Positions 11,101-25,097 are shown, counted from the stretch's first letter. The stretch is 64,000 nt of DNA from Phlebopus portentosus (GCA_037892935.1 JAYXKI010000003.1:868001-932000); one strand, 5' to 3'. Made by a program: numbers and translations. Notes: generated by a model from the letters alone, not told the origin.

Positions 11101-14100
11101 TTGCGGGCAACGTGTGCAAACCGGTTGATAATCCAGGCCGTTTCATGGTATCCACGATAGCCGTACGTATTAGTTGCACTGGGCTGAGATGCATTCTGGT
11201 TATTCGCCTGGATGAGAGGGATATAATGCTTGTTGATCGCACTGAAAACATTCTGCCTCCAGGCAACGAGGTCGCTCCAAACACTAATATCGTCGTGTAA
11301 GTTTGGAAGTCGCTCTCGCCATGCCTGGAGTACCAGCTTTAGGTCGCCTGACTTCTTTTCCAGGTTTGCCGCAGTAGTGGTGGCTAATGACCCAAATATC
11401 TGCACAGCCTCCTGAAGCTCGACGAATTGTTGGAAGTGTTGTAGAAGAGGTATATGGCAGGCAGCCATCTTTGGTGGGAATGCTACCCATTTTCGGAGAG
11501 AAAGCTGCATTGCGTCTTCAAGGATCCGTGTAAATTCGACATTCCGTTCAACTGCACCTGGTGATTTAACGAGAGCAATGAATGCTTCATAGACTCGCCG
11601 GCGCGGAGTGGCGACATCCGACATCCCCTGAACTTGTTCCTCAATTTGCTGAAGAGTATCTTGATCGGCCCAATCCTTGATCCTCCACGCTGCTTCTAAC
11701 AGTAGTTCATTATTTCCGTCATTTCGCGCAAGATCATGCAAGATATCCCATTGTTGCAACTTCTCGGTGGCGATGATCCAGTGATCTTCCCAGAGGCAAT
11801 ACTCGGATTCTGTGAACTGAATGATCCCGTTTCTTGCTTTCATCATGGCTTGTTCATATGCAATTTGAGCCTCTGGCCACATGCCATTCTGTTCGTAAGT
11901 TATCGCCACATTCGTCTCGTTGTGCAGCGAACGACGCCGCCATAAACCATAAAACATGTCCTCCTCGGCCAATTCCGCGTAAACTTCGGCAAGAGCGTCA
12001 TACACGCTATCTACTCCCAGTCCGTCATCGTCTTTTCCACCGTCCAGAGACTTCTGAAGATATTCCGATGCGACATGCCATGCACCAAACGTCTTGGCAA
12101 GATATTTGACCAAATGAGCAGGCAGATGCATAGGAGGGGAACAGGCATGAATCCCTTCCAATAAGGCTTGAATAACGTTAGGGCGCGCTTCGCATTGACG
12201 TATGTGGTGTTCACGGCTAAGAAGCACAACCATGTGTTGCGTGACTTCTGCCTGTTCCTTGCGGCTCAGCTGGGACCAAATTGCCGAAAAAACAGATACC
12301 CAAGTGTCATGGGCAGCCTGCGCGTCGTAGAAAAGCAGTCGTCGCATTGGACGGACGATATCGCGTATCGTACTGTTGGCCAGAGTCAATGCCAATGGTG
12401 ACGACGTCTGGGTGAACACAACGCTAGGAGAAGACGTCAAAACGGTGTCGCTATCAACCGAACTTAGGAGAAGATCGAGGGCAAGGTAAATCCAGCTGTG
12501 ATCTGCCAACGCATCCCAGCTTTGCGAGCCTAGGATGTACGTCAGACGGCTCATCAGTGATCGTGGGATGCTGCTATCTAACAGATCAATGAATCGCTCT
12601 CGAAGAGACGTGTCATCGGAGCGACACCCTAGTAAAAAGGCTTGCTCGAGTCTGGATGTCAAATCGCTTCTACGCAAGCATGGCTCGGTGTATATGTCGT
12701 AAATAAGCTCCAGATACTGATTGAACAGATCAGTTCCGCGGGACTCGAAGTTAATCATTTTGTGGAGTAAGTTAGCTTTCTCCTTCATCGTAGGATACGC
12801 GTCGCGTCGATGTAAAGCCCAATCCCTGGCTGTATCGAGAAGGAACTGGCACAGTATAGGACTGGATGATTTCTCGACTAAAACGATGAGGTTGGCTAGA
12901 TGAAGTTTCCTTTGCTCGGCGGGCAGCATGGACGGGTTCTGGCAGATCTTTAGAATGGAAACGAGCATCCGTACGATCGAATCGTAATTTTCTGCACCAG
13001 AAGGTAAACTGATATGCTCCTTCGCCAGTTTTGCTAATAGCCTCATAAGAGATCCTGCGAATGGTTCAATTCGCTCCGGCACGACGTCCACGACGGATTT
13101 CAGCATGAGGAGAGCTCCTCGTACCCCTGTTGTTGTAGTTTTAAGCCCCTCGGATATGGCATTGTAAATGAAGCTGTGGAATTCAGCCACTTCCGACTGA
13201 TTATCTTCATCTTCTTTCGGCAGAGGGTACAGCTTCAAAATACGATCGACAATCGGATGGAGAGTCTCATGAAGCACAACTTCATCCAGAAGCATGCCTC
13301 TCTGAACCAATTTTTGCAATATCTTGACGTTTTGAACATACCATTCGTCTGATCGGTCAGCACAGACTACGTTGAGCACTCTCGCATTTGCGACGATGAC
13401 GGGTGCAGTTTCCTGATTGAACTCGACCTGCGAAAAGTTAGCCAAATCATCCCGGTATCCGGCATGTTTCCGTACCTCACAAAGCGATTTGCGGAAGTAA
13501 TCTAGCTTGAAATTGACACTTGCCCAGGCTGGTAAGCGCAGTAGATCTTTCATGAGTGCAAGAGCACGCGAAACGACAGTTGTCCTTGTCACTATGTCCT
13601 GGGGACCGCAGGCTGCTCTAGTAAGATAACTGATGACACCTTCACGGAAAACCAGGGGTGTAACCCATCCTGACTCGTCTCCGAGATCCACTGCCTTTTT
13701 CTCCCATTTATAGATAACTTCAAGTATATCCAGAGCAAGTATCCGACCTTCATTGTTCGTATTCATTTGAAAGCCCAGCCGTTGCAGCGAGTTGATTATG
13801 TGGGGAATAAAGAGCGACCGGAACGGATAAAAAAGATCCGGTTGGCGTGCAATGAGTTGATAAATCATAATAACATGCAGGTTCCCATTGCCTTCCTCTG
13901 CCAATAGTCGCCGGGTCGTCTTTGCCCAGTGAGGCATGGTTGGATCGTGCGGCATTTTCTGAAGCACAGGAGCAAGAATATCGAGCGTCTGCTGCATCAA
14001 GGCTCGATTTCCCTCGACATGCGGTGGCTGAAGGAGGCCAGTCCAAGTCCTCATAATGAATTTCGCTGGAGAATCGTATGCTGAGAAGAAATGAGCTGTT

Positions 14101-17100
14101 ACGAGATACGCCATCTGTCGCACTGTATGGTCATCACTGGATATATACGGCCAGACGAACTTGATTATATCCTTCTTTGAGTGAATGAGGAGCTGTGATA
14201 GCTTTTCTACTAGAACACTCGTAAGGTGTAAGATTTCGATTTTGAAGAGGTCATCGGCATCTGCAAAGGCATCTGGATCATTTGCTTTCCAGAGCTTAGC
14301 ATGTAACTGTTCGATGGTTGCCCTGTCGAGGATACACTCTTCCGAGGGCCTGCTCGTATGCACAAAGATCATTGGGCTGATAATGTATCGCAAGAAGTAC
14401 GTTTTCCTCGAGTACGGAATAGATGGATCGTCAAACCAAATGAGGAATCTAAGAACGATGTTCCGCCGGAATGAAAGAGATTCGGAAAGTGCAACGTGAT
14501 TGTAGAGGAAATGCGTCAATTCAGTACGATCAACCACCGCGTCCATTGAGTAGACGGAGACGATGTCGAAGAGAATATCGATTCGCGGAGATTCTTGCAA
14601 TGCCTTCTTGAATACCGCAATCATCGCTTCATGCTTGTCGAATACTGGACGAGAGATGCGTGCCCAATCAGGTGGATGCTCCGGCTCCATGCGCCATAGC
14701 GTTCTCACAGCTTCCACCACGTCATTGCCGATCGTCCAGCCAGGAATGAGACGTGAAATATCCCCACATAAGAGGAGACCAGGAAGAACTGCGTTGGGAA
14801 CGCCGCTCTGAAAGCAGACCCGTACAATATCCCGTTGCCGCGCTGCAAACTCCCTAAGTAGTTTTGGAGCTGATTTCGTATTCAATAGATTCCTCAGTGT
14901 ACGAACGTGCCGAGAGGACACGATACAGTTTAGGAAATAGTCTACCGCTTCTGACGCGTAGCGATCAACGTATTTGCCCAGTGGCTCCGAAAATGGGGTT
15001 TCAGCACACGAGAATAAACGTGCCTCCGTTTGTACTACCGCATCCACCAGATCCTTGAGGTACATGCTGGCGGAGGATGGGAGAAGATGATATATGTTGA
15101 CGAGACTAACAAGTTTGTTTATTGTGTCGTTTTCCGAGTATGGCAATCGCGCTGCACTGCTAAGCATCGATGGATCTGCAAGAGTTCGAAAATGATCGAG
15201 CAACTTAATGCCAATTTCGACTTTGAAGTAGTTGGCTAGGAGCATCAAAAGTCTTGAAAGGCCTTCCAGATCTTGAATCGTTAGCTTTTTGGTATCGGAT
15301 AGGTTCATCAGAATCGGTCGCAAGCCAGACTGTAGAATATCTTTCGGAAACCGGGATTGATCGCCTAGAATGATGCGAAGGCCGTCATGCGCAGCATCCG
15401 CAACCTCCTTGGAGGTGTTATAGAGCGATCTGAAATAAACCGAGGTGACCCTAGAAATTTTTTTATTTACGACGAATTCCATGGGCACTTATGACTTTCG
15501 TACCTTTGTCGGGTTGTTGGAATGCGGGAAAAACAATCTGTCAGGGGTAACGCAGCCGTCAATAACTTCAAGCAGGCCACCCGTAGTTGCGTAACCTCCT
15601 GAGTGCTTTTCCGAACGTCAGTCTTCGCGATGAGGGCCTGGTCATTGTTGTCGGCCAGAGCAAGGGCTTCATGGAGCAAACGAATAAGCTCGTCGTTAAC
15701 TTCGAGCAGAGGAGGTTGTAGACTGATGCAATAGCGGACGGCCTCAACCTGGCCAACTATAATAAGGTGGGGCAGCGACCTCAGAGGTTTGACAAAGATG
15801 GAGGTCATTACCCGGTCGCGATGAGGCAGCAGCAGCTCTCCTATAGATCTGCCGCAGAGCTCAGATAGTAATTCGATGCAAGTCTTCGCCGTCTTACGTA
15901 CGACGGGATGTGGAGAAGAGATATCGTTGAAGAAAATACCGATAAGGAACGGGATACGAGACTGGGCTAAAGGCTGGCCATCAACTTCCATCTGGTTCGG
16001 TCGCCGTGCATTGGTCATTCGCAGAATGTTAACTAAATTCTCGATGATATCAGACACGTTTCGAGGAGGGTCGTGCGGCGAATCCTTAAGAACGTGAAGA
16101 AGGGTTCTGACTATATCAATTTCTCGAGCAAAGAGCCATTTGTCGCCAATCTCCGGTGTCGAAGACATGATCATGATGCCCGTGACACCTGCGGTTTTCC
16201 TAACCCAGGCATCTTCAAAGCAAAATGTGCTGAACCGAGTAGCCACCATGTGAAGGATCGGCAACGTGTCCATTGGCTTAAGGCCATTCGCATGCCCGAT
16301 GGGTACGAGATCGTGGACAATCGTCTTTACCACTTCTGCAGCTCTCTTCGCCTGCCGCTCATCGGTACGAGCCAAAGCAAGAGGGAATGCGTCAAGGTAA
16401 AGGCCAAACATATGGCTGGGGAATCTCCTGAGAGTAATGTCCTTAGCAAGAGCTTTGCGTGCTTCTAGTGTGAAGACGTGGCGTGACAGCGTCCTAAGGT
16501 ACTCCTGCGCCCTATCCTGAACTTCTGGAACGTGAATGGCATCGAAAAGTCCCTCGACGCCTTTCACAAAAATGCCTTCCCGGTCACGACCATGCAGTCC
16601 CTGTATATCATTTCAGTCCAGAATTAAGCAAGTAGCCAGATGAGAGTTTGCCGTACCTCATTCAGCAGATATGTAAGCGTATGCTCTAAGTAATTGTAGG
16701 CGTGGATTTTGTCGGAAGAGTTTGACTTCGACAACAGACGAGCAGACAGCCCGGCAATAGGTCCAAGCTGGATAGCTTCTTGTCTGCCGCTAAACGAGAC
16801 AGTGAGTGTCGCTGGGTCTGAATAAGGCTTATACGATAAACTAGGTTTTTCATCTAGCAGACGACGATTTCTACCACCCAACTTCCCGAGGATACGGATT
16901 GTGGTGTGCGCATGGTGATGGCTACCCGGGAGAGGTTTGAGATGTCCATGAAGTGCCTCCATGAGGTCGCGCAAAACAGGTCGAAGAATCGGATCAAGGA
17001 AGTCGCCAATTAGGTTATCGATGCAGAGCTCTAAAGTGCGAAGACCTTGCGAAACAAGCTCCGACCCTCCTTGGAGCGCAAGCACGAGTGGCTTCATCAA

Positions 17101-19693
17101 GTAATGAAGGTGCGGTAGCAGGTGTGTCAACCGCAATGGGACAGTCAGACACAACTCGACCAGCAAATCCCTCGTCTGAGCATCAGCCGCCATTAGCTGG
17201 CGGTTTAGACAATCCAACATCTCCGGCAATAAAGGAAGTACTTCTTTGTATAACTGCTCGTATCTTCCGCCGCCACTGCCTATGGCACGGAAGAGGGCGC
17301 GCATGAGATGAAAGTAATAAAGGGGTCGACTAGCTTTCGCTGCAAGGGGGAACGAATCCATAATAAGTCGACCGAGGTGAGTTGCCAGGACAGGCTCGTT
17401 GGCCTCCGGGTGTATGCCGACAACACTGAACGTCATTTTGAAAAACCTGAGGATCATCGAAGCCGTTACATCGTCGCTGTCTCCCAGCGCTTCTAACTTG
17501 CCCGAGAAATGCCTCAGCGTGGTCGACACAACTGTTTGAGACACAATCTTTTGCTGGAATAAAACCTGCGACAAATGGAGTAAACTAGGCCTTTTGACGC
17601 AAGCTTGGAAATAGAAGTCCAGGCGCTGCGTCCACACTTCCTGGAAGACATGCAGGTCAATTTCTTGCAAGACGATAGCGAGACCATCCATCAACTCTTT
17701 CTCCTCTTTGAAATCGCCAGACTCAAAGGACAGAAGAGCGTGGATGCTATATTCGAAGAAAGGAACCATAATATCGCCTTCTGGCAGAGGAGCGTTGAGC
17801 TTCTTCAATAGACCAATAGACATCCTCGACGCATGGAGCAGCATGCGGAATACATATCGCAGCTCTGCCATAGATGTATTAGAAAGTACAAAAAGAACGA
17901 CGGATAGCGACTTACCTGCCGCGATACTTTCAGAATTTTCACTTCTTGCGCTGATGTCTGCCAAAAGGGGCCTTCCTTTCTCGATGAAGGGGATGTCGAT
18001 CTTCGATTCGTCGCTCGTCGATCCGACCTTCTGGCTCGTGAGCCTAGAACTAAGTTCTTTGAAAATCGTATCAAAAGCTTTCATTTTCTCCACCGAGGTA
18101 TGCAGTATGACCGTCGATATATTTATTGTCTCATTACTCGAAGCCTTCGCAAAAAGAGGCTCAAGCATCCCAGTTAACATTCTTGCGCATATAGATTGTG
18201 CATGTCCGCCCATCGGGACGTTGAGCAACCAGCGACAATATACGTGAATGATGTGGATGATCTGTTCAAGCGAAAACTCGGTTCGAAGACCAGCAGACAG
18301 CTCAAAAATAGTGATTAGAGGAGTGAGCCTTATGAGAAATGATCAGCAGAGAAAGGGTCATGAGGAAGACCGTCGACTTACCTGGATAAATCGGCAGGCG
18401 CCGCGGGAGATCCAAGAACGACACGTTCGGAAAGCAGCTTTCTAAATATCGGGACGAGAGCACGCCGATGAGGTGTTATCATCTGATGTCGCAAAACCGC
18501 GATGAGTTCCTTGAGAGGTACAATTAGTGTTTGACTCGGATACCGACTGGGATAACGCATGCTTACTCTTCGAGCGTTTGTCAGGTGCATTGGACAATCT
18601 TGAAGAACACGAACACATTGGACAGTAATGATGTCGCCGCGATCATCCCGGCTAAAGATTTCCTGATGTGAACGGAAAATATAAGAACAGAAGTTCATAA
18701 GCTAGTGATCCGCTCATCAGTTGCAATATCTCGGAGACAGTCTATAACCCAACACTACCTTGATCTGCGCAGCGATGTAGTGCTCATATTGTCTGGGATT
18801 TCTAATACTCTGTGCCTGTCCAGCCCAGATAGGATGGTTTTCCGCTGCCTCAAAGGCCTCTCTGGCTTCCTTCTGTAGCGGAGACTCAATAGATCCTGCC
18901 TTGAAGAAAATTAGTTGCTGTATAGAGGAAGGGGCTGTCAGAATATACAAACCTCTAGTGAAGCTCCAATCACTTCTGGCAGCAATGGTACTAATGCTGC
19001 ACGACTACTACTTTGCACCAAAATAATCAGCACTAACGGTATTTCAGTGAGGACTTTAAGGCTCCGAATGCTGCTGATGACCACGCTGGCATCGACAGTC
19101 GGAGAATCCTTGGACAGAAACTCGTCAACGTATCCCTTCACATTCCGGAGTATACGCAAGAAAATCTGCACGAGTTCCACTGCATGTTCATCAGGAATGT
19201 TCTTCGTTGCCCTCAGGAGATCGTGCAATGCTTTCAAGCACGTAACTGCGTTGTCCTCAGTATCATTCTTCAGGACATTGAGAATGCCGGTAATCATGCT
19301 GTTTAGCTGGGGTCTCATCGCCTCAGAGGGTGGAATGCGGTGCATAATCTCCACAAGCACGCGACGGAGCTGAAATTCGACAGAATCTCGCTTGAAAGAA
19401 GGCTCGGTAGTCCGGAGTGTATCGAAGAGACCCATTAACATATGTGGAAATGTCCTTGGTGACTCCGCATCGCGTATGGAGTCAATCAGTTCCCTCAATT
19501 CTTGCGCAGCGTCAAGCTTTGCTCTTAAAGCTGTACGAATGTCAGTTTCGTCGCTCTTCTGAAGAAAATGGCGTCGAGAATACGTACGAGTAGCGGGGTC
19601 CGCAATCCGAGCAGCACGAAGCTCAAGGTCTGCTGGGGACACTTGATACGTCAAGCCATCTGTATGCATGCTCATCGAGAAAGTGGAAGTCAT
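8108..19693 (-). CDS. TRA1: Tra1/TRRAP, PIKK-family pseudokinase scaffold of SAGA and NuA4
   Basis: Very large scaffold (about 3,600 residues) that contacts transcription activators and recruits the SAGA and NuA4 histone acetyltransferase complexes. The N-terminal region is a long run of HEAT/TPR helical repeats, for example SVEFQLRRVLVEIMHRIP and GQVEAVRYCISLQPPLLEV. One exon of 1,689 codons (10419-15488) carries the middle repeats and the FAT domain, with YALNEEAENCFSQAVHLDL-type TPRs (GMFYSALEDNEEAENCFSQ). Downstream exons between 8108 and 10365 carry the PI3K-like domain. The extreme C-terminus is a FATC motif ending SRLANMSDAFQPWY, like the tryptophan-rich tails of the family. I chose the ATG at 19693 (MTSTFSMSMHTDG); the frame stays open to 19795 but that extension is Arg-rich and unlike the family. 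Small introns interrupt both ends. Known family members lack kinase catalytic residues; I did not verify each position here. Confidence 0.92.
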
Positions 19694-20340
19694 TTTGCAG
19701 TTCGAAGGGAGAGCCCGGCGCCGAATAGGCTCTCGCTGTCCTACTCGAATGTGAGAACGACCGGAACTATTGGTACTTCGTCTCGACCTGCACAATCGTC
19801 AGATGCCTGGAGACTTAGTTTGTCCGCGAATTCACTTCGCTTTCCACTACTGTGGAAAGTCAAAGCCAGAGAACGATCAGCGGGTCGAGGGAGTGCTCTG
19901 GATGAAGAAACTTAAGTTGAAGGCCACCGACGCGCACAGTGGACGCTGGTGGTCCAAAGGTGCGCATATGTGACAAACCTTATAATGTGTCACGAACAAA
20001 CTTTCTGTAGCTGTCACTAAAGGTGTGATTGTGAATTCTATCACCGAGTTAGCTCAGCCCATCATCAATCAACCACTGCTGTAGATACTTGACAACGAAG
20101 TGAGCTCATTGCTCTGCTCGGGGCTGTATCATGCCCGTCAAGTCAGAATATGTGACATTCTATAGATGTTAGCGGAATTGCTAGTACTCATGTTCAGCTA
20201 AATCGTGTTCAGTGTGCTAAAGGACATCAAAGTCACCAGGAAGAGATAGAACCACCTTGCATTGACCTCTTACCAGTTTCTCCATCCAAACGTCTGGTGC
20301 GACTATCAGCATCACTGGAGACCGTCACCCTTAGCTATGA
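19694..20340. promoter_or_regulatory. Divergent promoter between TRA1 and a membrane-protein gene
   Basis: About 650 bases between divergently transcribed genes. The first exon of the plus-strand membrane gene may lie in the right part, since a pyrimidine tract followed by an AG near 20278 looks like a splice acceptor. No conserved coding block is recognised. Confidence 0.4.
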
Positions 20341-23061
20341 TCTTTGTTCCTCGGTTCGAGACTTAAGAACGTCTGTCACTTTCCCCTCTCTCCGCCTTCA
20401 TATGCTGGCCAACTGGGACCTGTGGTCGTCATTTTTTCGCTTTTTCTTACTATTTATTTCGTCAATTTCGGCCTACGCTTGCAGGCGAGCTATTTTCGTT
20501 CCTTTATGAACTCAGACGGTCGGGACTTCGAGTTTACGAAACATCCTAATTTGTGAGCTAGAATTTAGCCTCTTTTCCTCTCGTGCTAACGGCGATACTC
20601 CACGTCTCCCAGCCGTATTACCTCTGCATTTTTCTCCGGTTTTGTTTTCTGGGGAAGTTTATGTCATCTCATCCAGTCTCCTTTTACTCGTTATATCCAG
20701 CAACGCACCGTACGGAGGATCAACGCGTACTGGATGCGGCGCTATCGCAAACCGGACCAACAGTCAGAATCAGACCAAGAAGCACAGAACTTGTTCTCCA
20801 AAGATGCAATGCTGCGAGCCATGGGCCAGAAAAGAACCTCCCTGAACGAGTCTATCTTCAGGCGGCAGGACAACCCGACGCTGATATTTGTTCTGACGCT
20901 CCTCTTCTCCATGGCTGGCCTATCTCAATTTATTACATCTCTGGTGTACGAAACCACTCTAGATTCACCAACGAATTCTGAGCATAGTCGAGCGCTTTGT
21001 GGTGAGCTAAAGTCAGACAAAATCTATATGAAATGAATATAACTCAACCGCAACCCAGCGTTTCTGTTCGCTTGGGATTCGATGTCTTTTCAGGCCGCTC
21101 GCCTTGTTGGATTAATTGTATTAGGATTGAATTTGATGTCCCTCGGTGTGAAGCGGGCGGAAGCGTTGATTTTTTGGTCCTTAATTGCTATTATTACTGG
21201 TAATTGCAGAAGTCTATCTCTTTCCTTGTCAGTGACCTAATTCATGTACCTCAATAGCGATGATCATCGTAACAAACGCCCTCGGGATCGGAACTCCGCT
21301 GTATCTGTGAGTTCACGTCTATTGGCTTTTGGCTAGACGCTAATATCTCCTCAGTAATCTGCTTAATATGACTTCCGACCTTCCTGCAGGGAAGGTAATA
21401 GCTGTGTGTCATAGAAAGCAGTACGTTAGTTTTTATTATTAGTTTATCTGTATCTCTGACTCGTTGCACAGTAACTTGGCATCGTCTTTGGTGCTTTCAT
21501 TCATAGCCATTGGCCTGGAGACATATTACATTCTCAGCTTCCTTAACATCATAGCACCACGTTCCTTTCCGACCAAACGAAGGCTTAACACTCTATTTAA
21601 GGACATCCGCATCGTGAGGGCATTTTCGCTATTGGTGTTCGATGTCATCAGTATCGTTCCCAACGCCATCAACACGGATTCTTTGGGCGATGCGTTGCCT
21701 CTCAGCATCGCTACTTTGATTGTGCTAGGTTTGTGGTACCAACGAATCATTTAAGCAGCTGGTTCAAGTCTTGTCTTTTTCCTTTTTACATAGCTGTCTT
21801 CAACAACTATCATCCTTCTCTGCCTTTGTTTCACGAAGTCCTTCCCAGAGCGAGTGGCAACGATGGTCAAGAAGGTCAAGACCGGGAGCAAGCGATGCAA
21901 TATAGGGCACTAGTGGTACCACGGCACCCCTATTCTAGAGCCGCCCTGTCTCGAAGTTCCAGCCAATTCAAGTCAAGCAGCACTGAGGAACAAAATCAGT
22001 TTACAACCACCTCTCGCTCGGATCGTGCGCTGTTGGGAACTGGGCTTCGATCGGAGACCTATAACATGCTGAGTAAAGGCAGTAATTTGACTGTGGAAGC
22101 AAAGGCCCTACCGCCAATCCCACAAGAGAAACAGCGCCATGTCCATTATGCAAGATACCGATCCTCATCGAGGTCAAAATCGCGCGCAGGATCTCGCCGT
22201 ACGCAACGATCAAATCGGTCGCAGAAGTCCGCACTCATTCGCCCAATCGTACCAAAGGCGGAGCTGGCTCGTCAATTCAATGACAATGAGCGAATACCTG
22301 ACCCTTCGTCAATTCGGGGCCTGGCTCCTCGACCTCCAGGAAAGACGAGTATCGGTTCCAAATCCTCGCCAATCCAAGAGCCTCCACCAGCGACCGTACG
22401 ATCGCGGTCGAATGGATCCGAGACGAGGCGGCACAGTGCAGCAACAACGGCGGCCCGGACCTTCACTTCAGTCAGCATTCGATATGGCTCGGATATTCTT
22501 CGACCGGAGCCGGGACGTTCTGTACGCGACAAAATGCGTGTGTCGCCAGATACACGAGCGCCGAGTACGACGAGTGAGAGAACGCGTGTGTCCCATCATT
22601 CACAGGACTTACGGCCTCCCGTACCCGTCGCCCGCCTATCTCGAAGCTCGTCTCACGATTCCTGGCTGTCTGACGACATCATCAACGCATATATGGGCGC
22701 CAGTCGGATCCCTCCCTACCCGCCCCTACCTTCTCTACCTACCTTCAACGGTGGTTGGCCATTGCCTCCCATTTCAGTCCCGACTGTTAATGGTAAGAGT
22801 GATCGCCGAGCAGGATTGAGAAAGCCGTCTCGGCCAGGTCTGCCGAGCACGCCCGCTCCTGCTGGGTCGAGAAAGGATTCGGAAGTTACAAGCATTGCAG
22901 CTTCAACTGCTGCGGACTCAACGAGGAAAAAATCAGAGGACGTAGAGAAGATTAAATCTCCAACGACCGCTCGATCTGATGCACGGCGTTCACGGCCACC
23001 ATCCGTGCGCGGACCTCGACAGCAGTTTCCTCCGCCGCGTAGTAGACTTGCCCAGCGATAA
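20341..23061 (+). CDS. Multi-pass membrane protein with long disordered C-terminal tail, function unknown
   Basis: I do not recognise this family. Joined exons give about six or seven hydrophobic segments: VVVIFSLFLTIYFVNFG, a segment around SAFFSGFVFWGSL, TLIFVLTLLFSMAGLSQFI, ARLVGLIVLGLNLMSLGV, ALIFWSLIAIITAMIIV, NLASSLVLSFIAIGLETYY and AFSLLVFDVISIVPN. After the last span comes a hydrophilic tail of roughly 400 residues rich in R, S and P, with many SRS and PP motifs, ending QFPPPRSRLAQR. Five or six short introns are clear, for example GTGAGC after KHPNF and GTAATTGCAG after AIIT. The start is unresolved: an in-frame TGA at 20338-20340 precedes the first open stretch and no ATG lies between it and the first membrane span, so a short upstream exon is likely. 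The overall plan resembles fungal seven-span receptors of unknown ligand, but no receptor motif is evident. Confidence 0.65.
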
Positions 23062-23290
23062 TGTACTCGACGCACTGGACTTATGATTCTTTTTCATATG
23101 GACCCAATTTGTAGTTCTAGTGCCAGTCTTACAATTGTGTTATGTAGCCTATTTACTATTTATTATGAGTAATAATAAGTGGCCAGTCTGTTTCGGAAAT
23201 AAGCGTGCCAAACACTGCTTGAACAAGGACAGCCAATACAACGCGCAGTCATTGACTCGCTGCGTTCTCACTCTCTCCTCATCCCTCACC
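23062..23290. promoter_or_regulatory. Spacer and promoter upstream of verprolin
   Basis: A 229-base gap between two plus-strand genes. It holds the 3' end of the membrane gene and a pyrimidine-rich stretch (CACTCTCTCCTCATCCCTC) directly before the verprolin ATG. Confidence 0.4.
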
Positions 23291-24882
23291 ATGGCGTCTT
23301 CGGAACTCCTAAAACAAATCCAAGCTGGAAAGGCTCTCAAGAAGACTGTGACACTTGACAGAAGTGCGCCAATAATTGATACGAAGAAAGGTCCATCCGG
23401 CGGTGGTGGAGGCGGGGGTCTCGCCGCCCCGCCCGTAATGAGTTCATCGTCCAGTGGTGGTTCGGCAGGCGCAGGTCCGCCTCAGTTAGGCGCCTTGTTC
23501 GCTGGCGGTATACCGAAGTTGAGGCCTACACAAGGTGGACCAGGTATGTAACCGGGTATCATATGATGATTGCGCCGTCGATTAACATCACTAAATACAG
23601 CGAAATCTTTGAATCTGGGCAAACCGCCATCGATACCAAAGCGCGAGCCTTCTGCGAATGGTGCGCCTACGCCGCCTGCACCTCCGTCACGAGCCTCACC
23701 GGCTCCACCTCCTACACCTCCCACACGTCCTCCGCCTCCGCCTTCGGCCGCGTCAGCACCACCTAGCAGGCCTGTGCCGCCGCCAAGTGCGGCTCCTCCG
23801 CCTCCACCAGCACCACCCGGTCGACCACCACCACCAGCAGCCAGCGCGCCTCCAGCTCCTCCAGCTCCTTCAAGTCGGCCCGTTCCACCACCGGCTCCTC
23901 GGGCAGCGCCGTCTCTGCCGTTTGCACGACCCGCACCTCCTACACCGAATCGGGTTTCTCCCTCGCCGACTGTAGTCCGCACACCAGTTCGACCTGTCCC
24001 AGCACGTCCACAAATTGACAGGGTAAACGCAGAAGAAGCTCAACTCTTGCGACGTAACTCACCTTCTCCGCCTCCTCGTCCGTCATCTGCTGGTCCTCCC
24101 AGTCGAAGTGTCCCTCCGCCTCCAGTTTTACCGTCGAGACCGCATCATTCTCCTCCAGCTCCACCTCCACGCAAAACAGCGCACTCCACTGCTGGATCAG
24201 GCAAGTTAGCTCCTCCCAAGCCACCGCCTCGTCCGGCGTCCATTGCCCTTGGAGCTACTGCATCAGCTCCTCCAGCGCCTATACGGGCGCCTCCAAGGTT
24301 ACCAACCAGAAAGCCAGTGACCAGCTCTCCGAGCGAGAGAAGCTCCAGCCCCGTTCGTCCTCGTGGACACTCGCAGAGCGAGGTACCTATTCCTCATCGA
24401 GGTCCATCTCCTGCTGCGCGCTCTAATCTATCTCGACCATCAGCTCCGCCTCCGCCTCCTCCTCCTGGTCCATCTGCTGTGCGGACTGCCCCGCCGCCAC
24501 CGCCTCCGCCTCCGCCAGGTGGACCTCCTCGAAGCAGGGTAGCATCTGGACCAAGCAGCCTAGCGGCTCCAGCACCTCCTGCGCTTCCTCCCGGACGCCG
24601 TACTCCTTCTCTTGGCAACGTGCCGCAAATCCCTAACGGGGGAGCGCCAGAAATTCGGGCAAACTCCAAAAGTAAGTACACGCGGACTTTTTCCATGCAA
24701 GTCGATTTGAAAAATTTACTCATGTCATCTAACTTTACTTAGTTCCACCACCGCCAGCGGAGTCAGGTTCTCATAAGTTCCCGATAAACGGGTTCCCTAT
24801 ACCTCGTACCATGGACAAAAACTCAAAGAAGTACGCAAGTGGGAAAATACGAGGATGCGACTTTGATCTGGACCAACTGTGA
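23291..24882 (+). CDS. VRP1: Verprolin / WIP, WH2-domain actin and WASP-binding protein
   Basis: Actin cytoskeleton regulator that binds G-actin and partners WASP/Las17 in Arp2/3-driven actin patches and endocytosis. The N-terminus has a WH2 motif, SELLKQIQAGKALKKT, followed by a Gly-rich linker and a second WH2-like block, LGALFAGGIPKLRP. The centre is several hundred residues of proline repeats (PPPPP, APPSR, PSRPVPPP) suited to profilin and SH3 binding. The C-terminal WASP-binding element reads HKFPINGFPIPR and ends RGCDFDLDQL. Exons are 23291-23543, 23601-24671 and 24743-24882, with clean GTATGT and GTAAGT donors. The high GC of the central exon reflects proline codons, and it produces long antisense open frames that are not genes. 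Domain order and both end motifs match the WIP family well. Confidence 0.9.
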
Positions 24883-25068
24883 TTTCATTTCATCTACTGA
24901 GATTTTTGATTTTCTTTCTTGCCAACTTTTCTGCGCTACGAGTACGGTATCGATTTATCTATGTTGGATAAGAGAATAATATTGGAGAGTAGTGAATTGA
25001 TATTCTTGCATGCGGCCTTGCCAGCAGGACTGACGGGCTAATGTAATACGAGCCGAATACCGGCGGAT

Positions 25069-25089
25069 TACAAGTTACAAGTTACAGGT
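25069..25089. repeat. Three tandem copies of a 7-base unit upstream of PDI
   Basis: Consecutive ttacaag, ttacaag, ttacagg. Short and possibly chance, but it sits in the PDI promoter next to a candidate stress element. Confidence 0.5.
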
Positions 25090-25097
25090 TTCATGAG

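Noticed and set aside
18938..19795. Upstream extension of TRA1 to 19795
   Set aside because: The extra 34 codons have no in-frame ATG fitting the family, are Arg/Ser-rich and lie in the likely 5' UTR; the ATG at 19693 is preferred.
23482..23982. Minus-strand Gly/Arg-rich open frame of 166 codons
   Set aside because: It is the antisense shadow of the verprolin proline repeats; GC-rich repeats keep several frames open.
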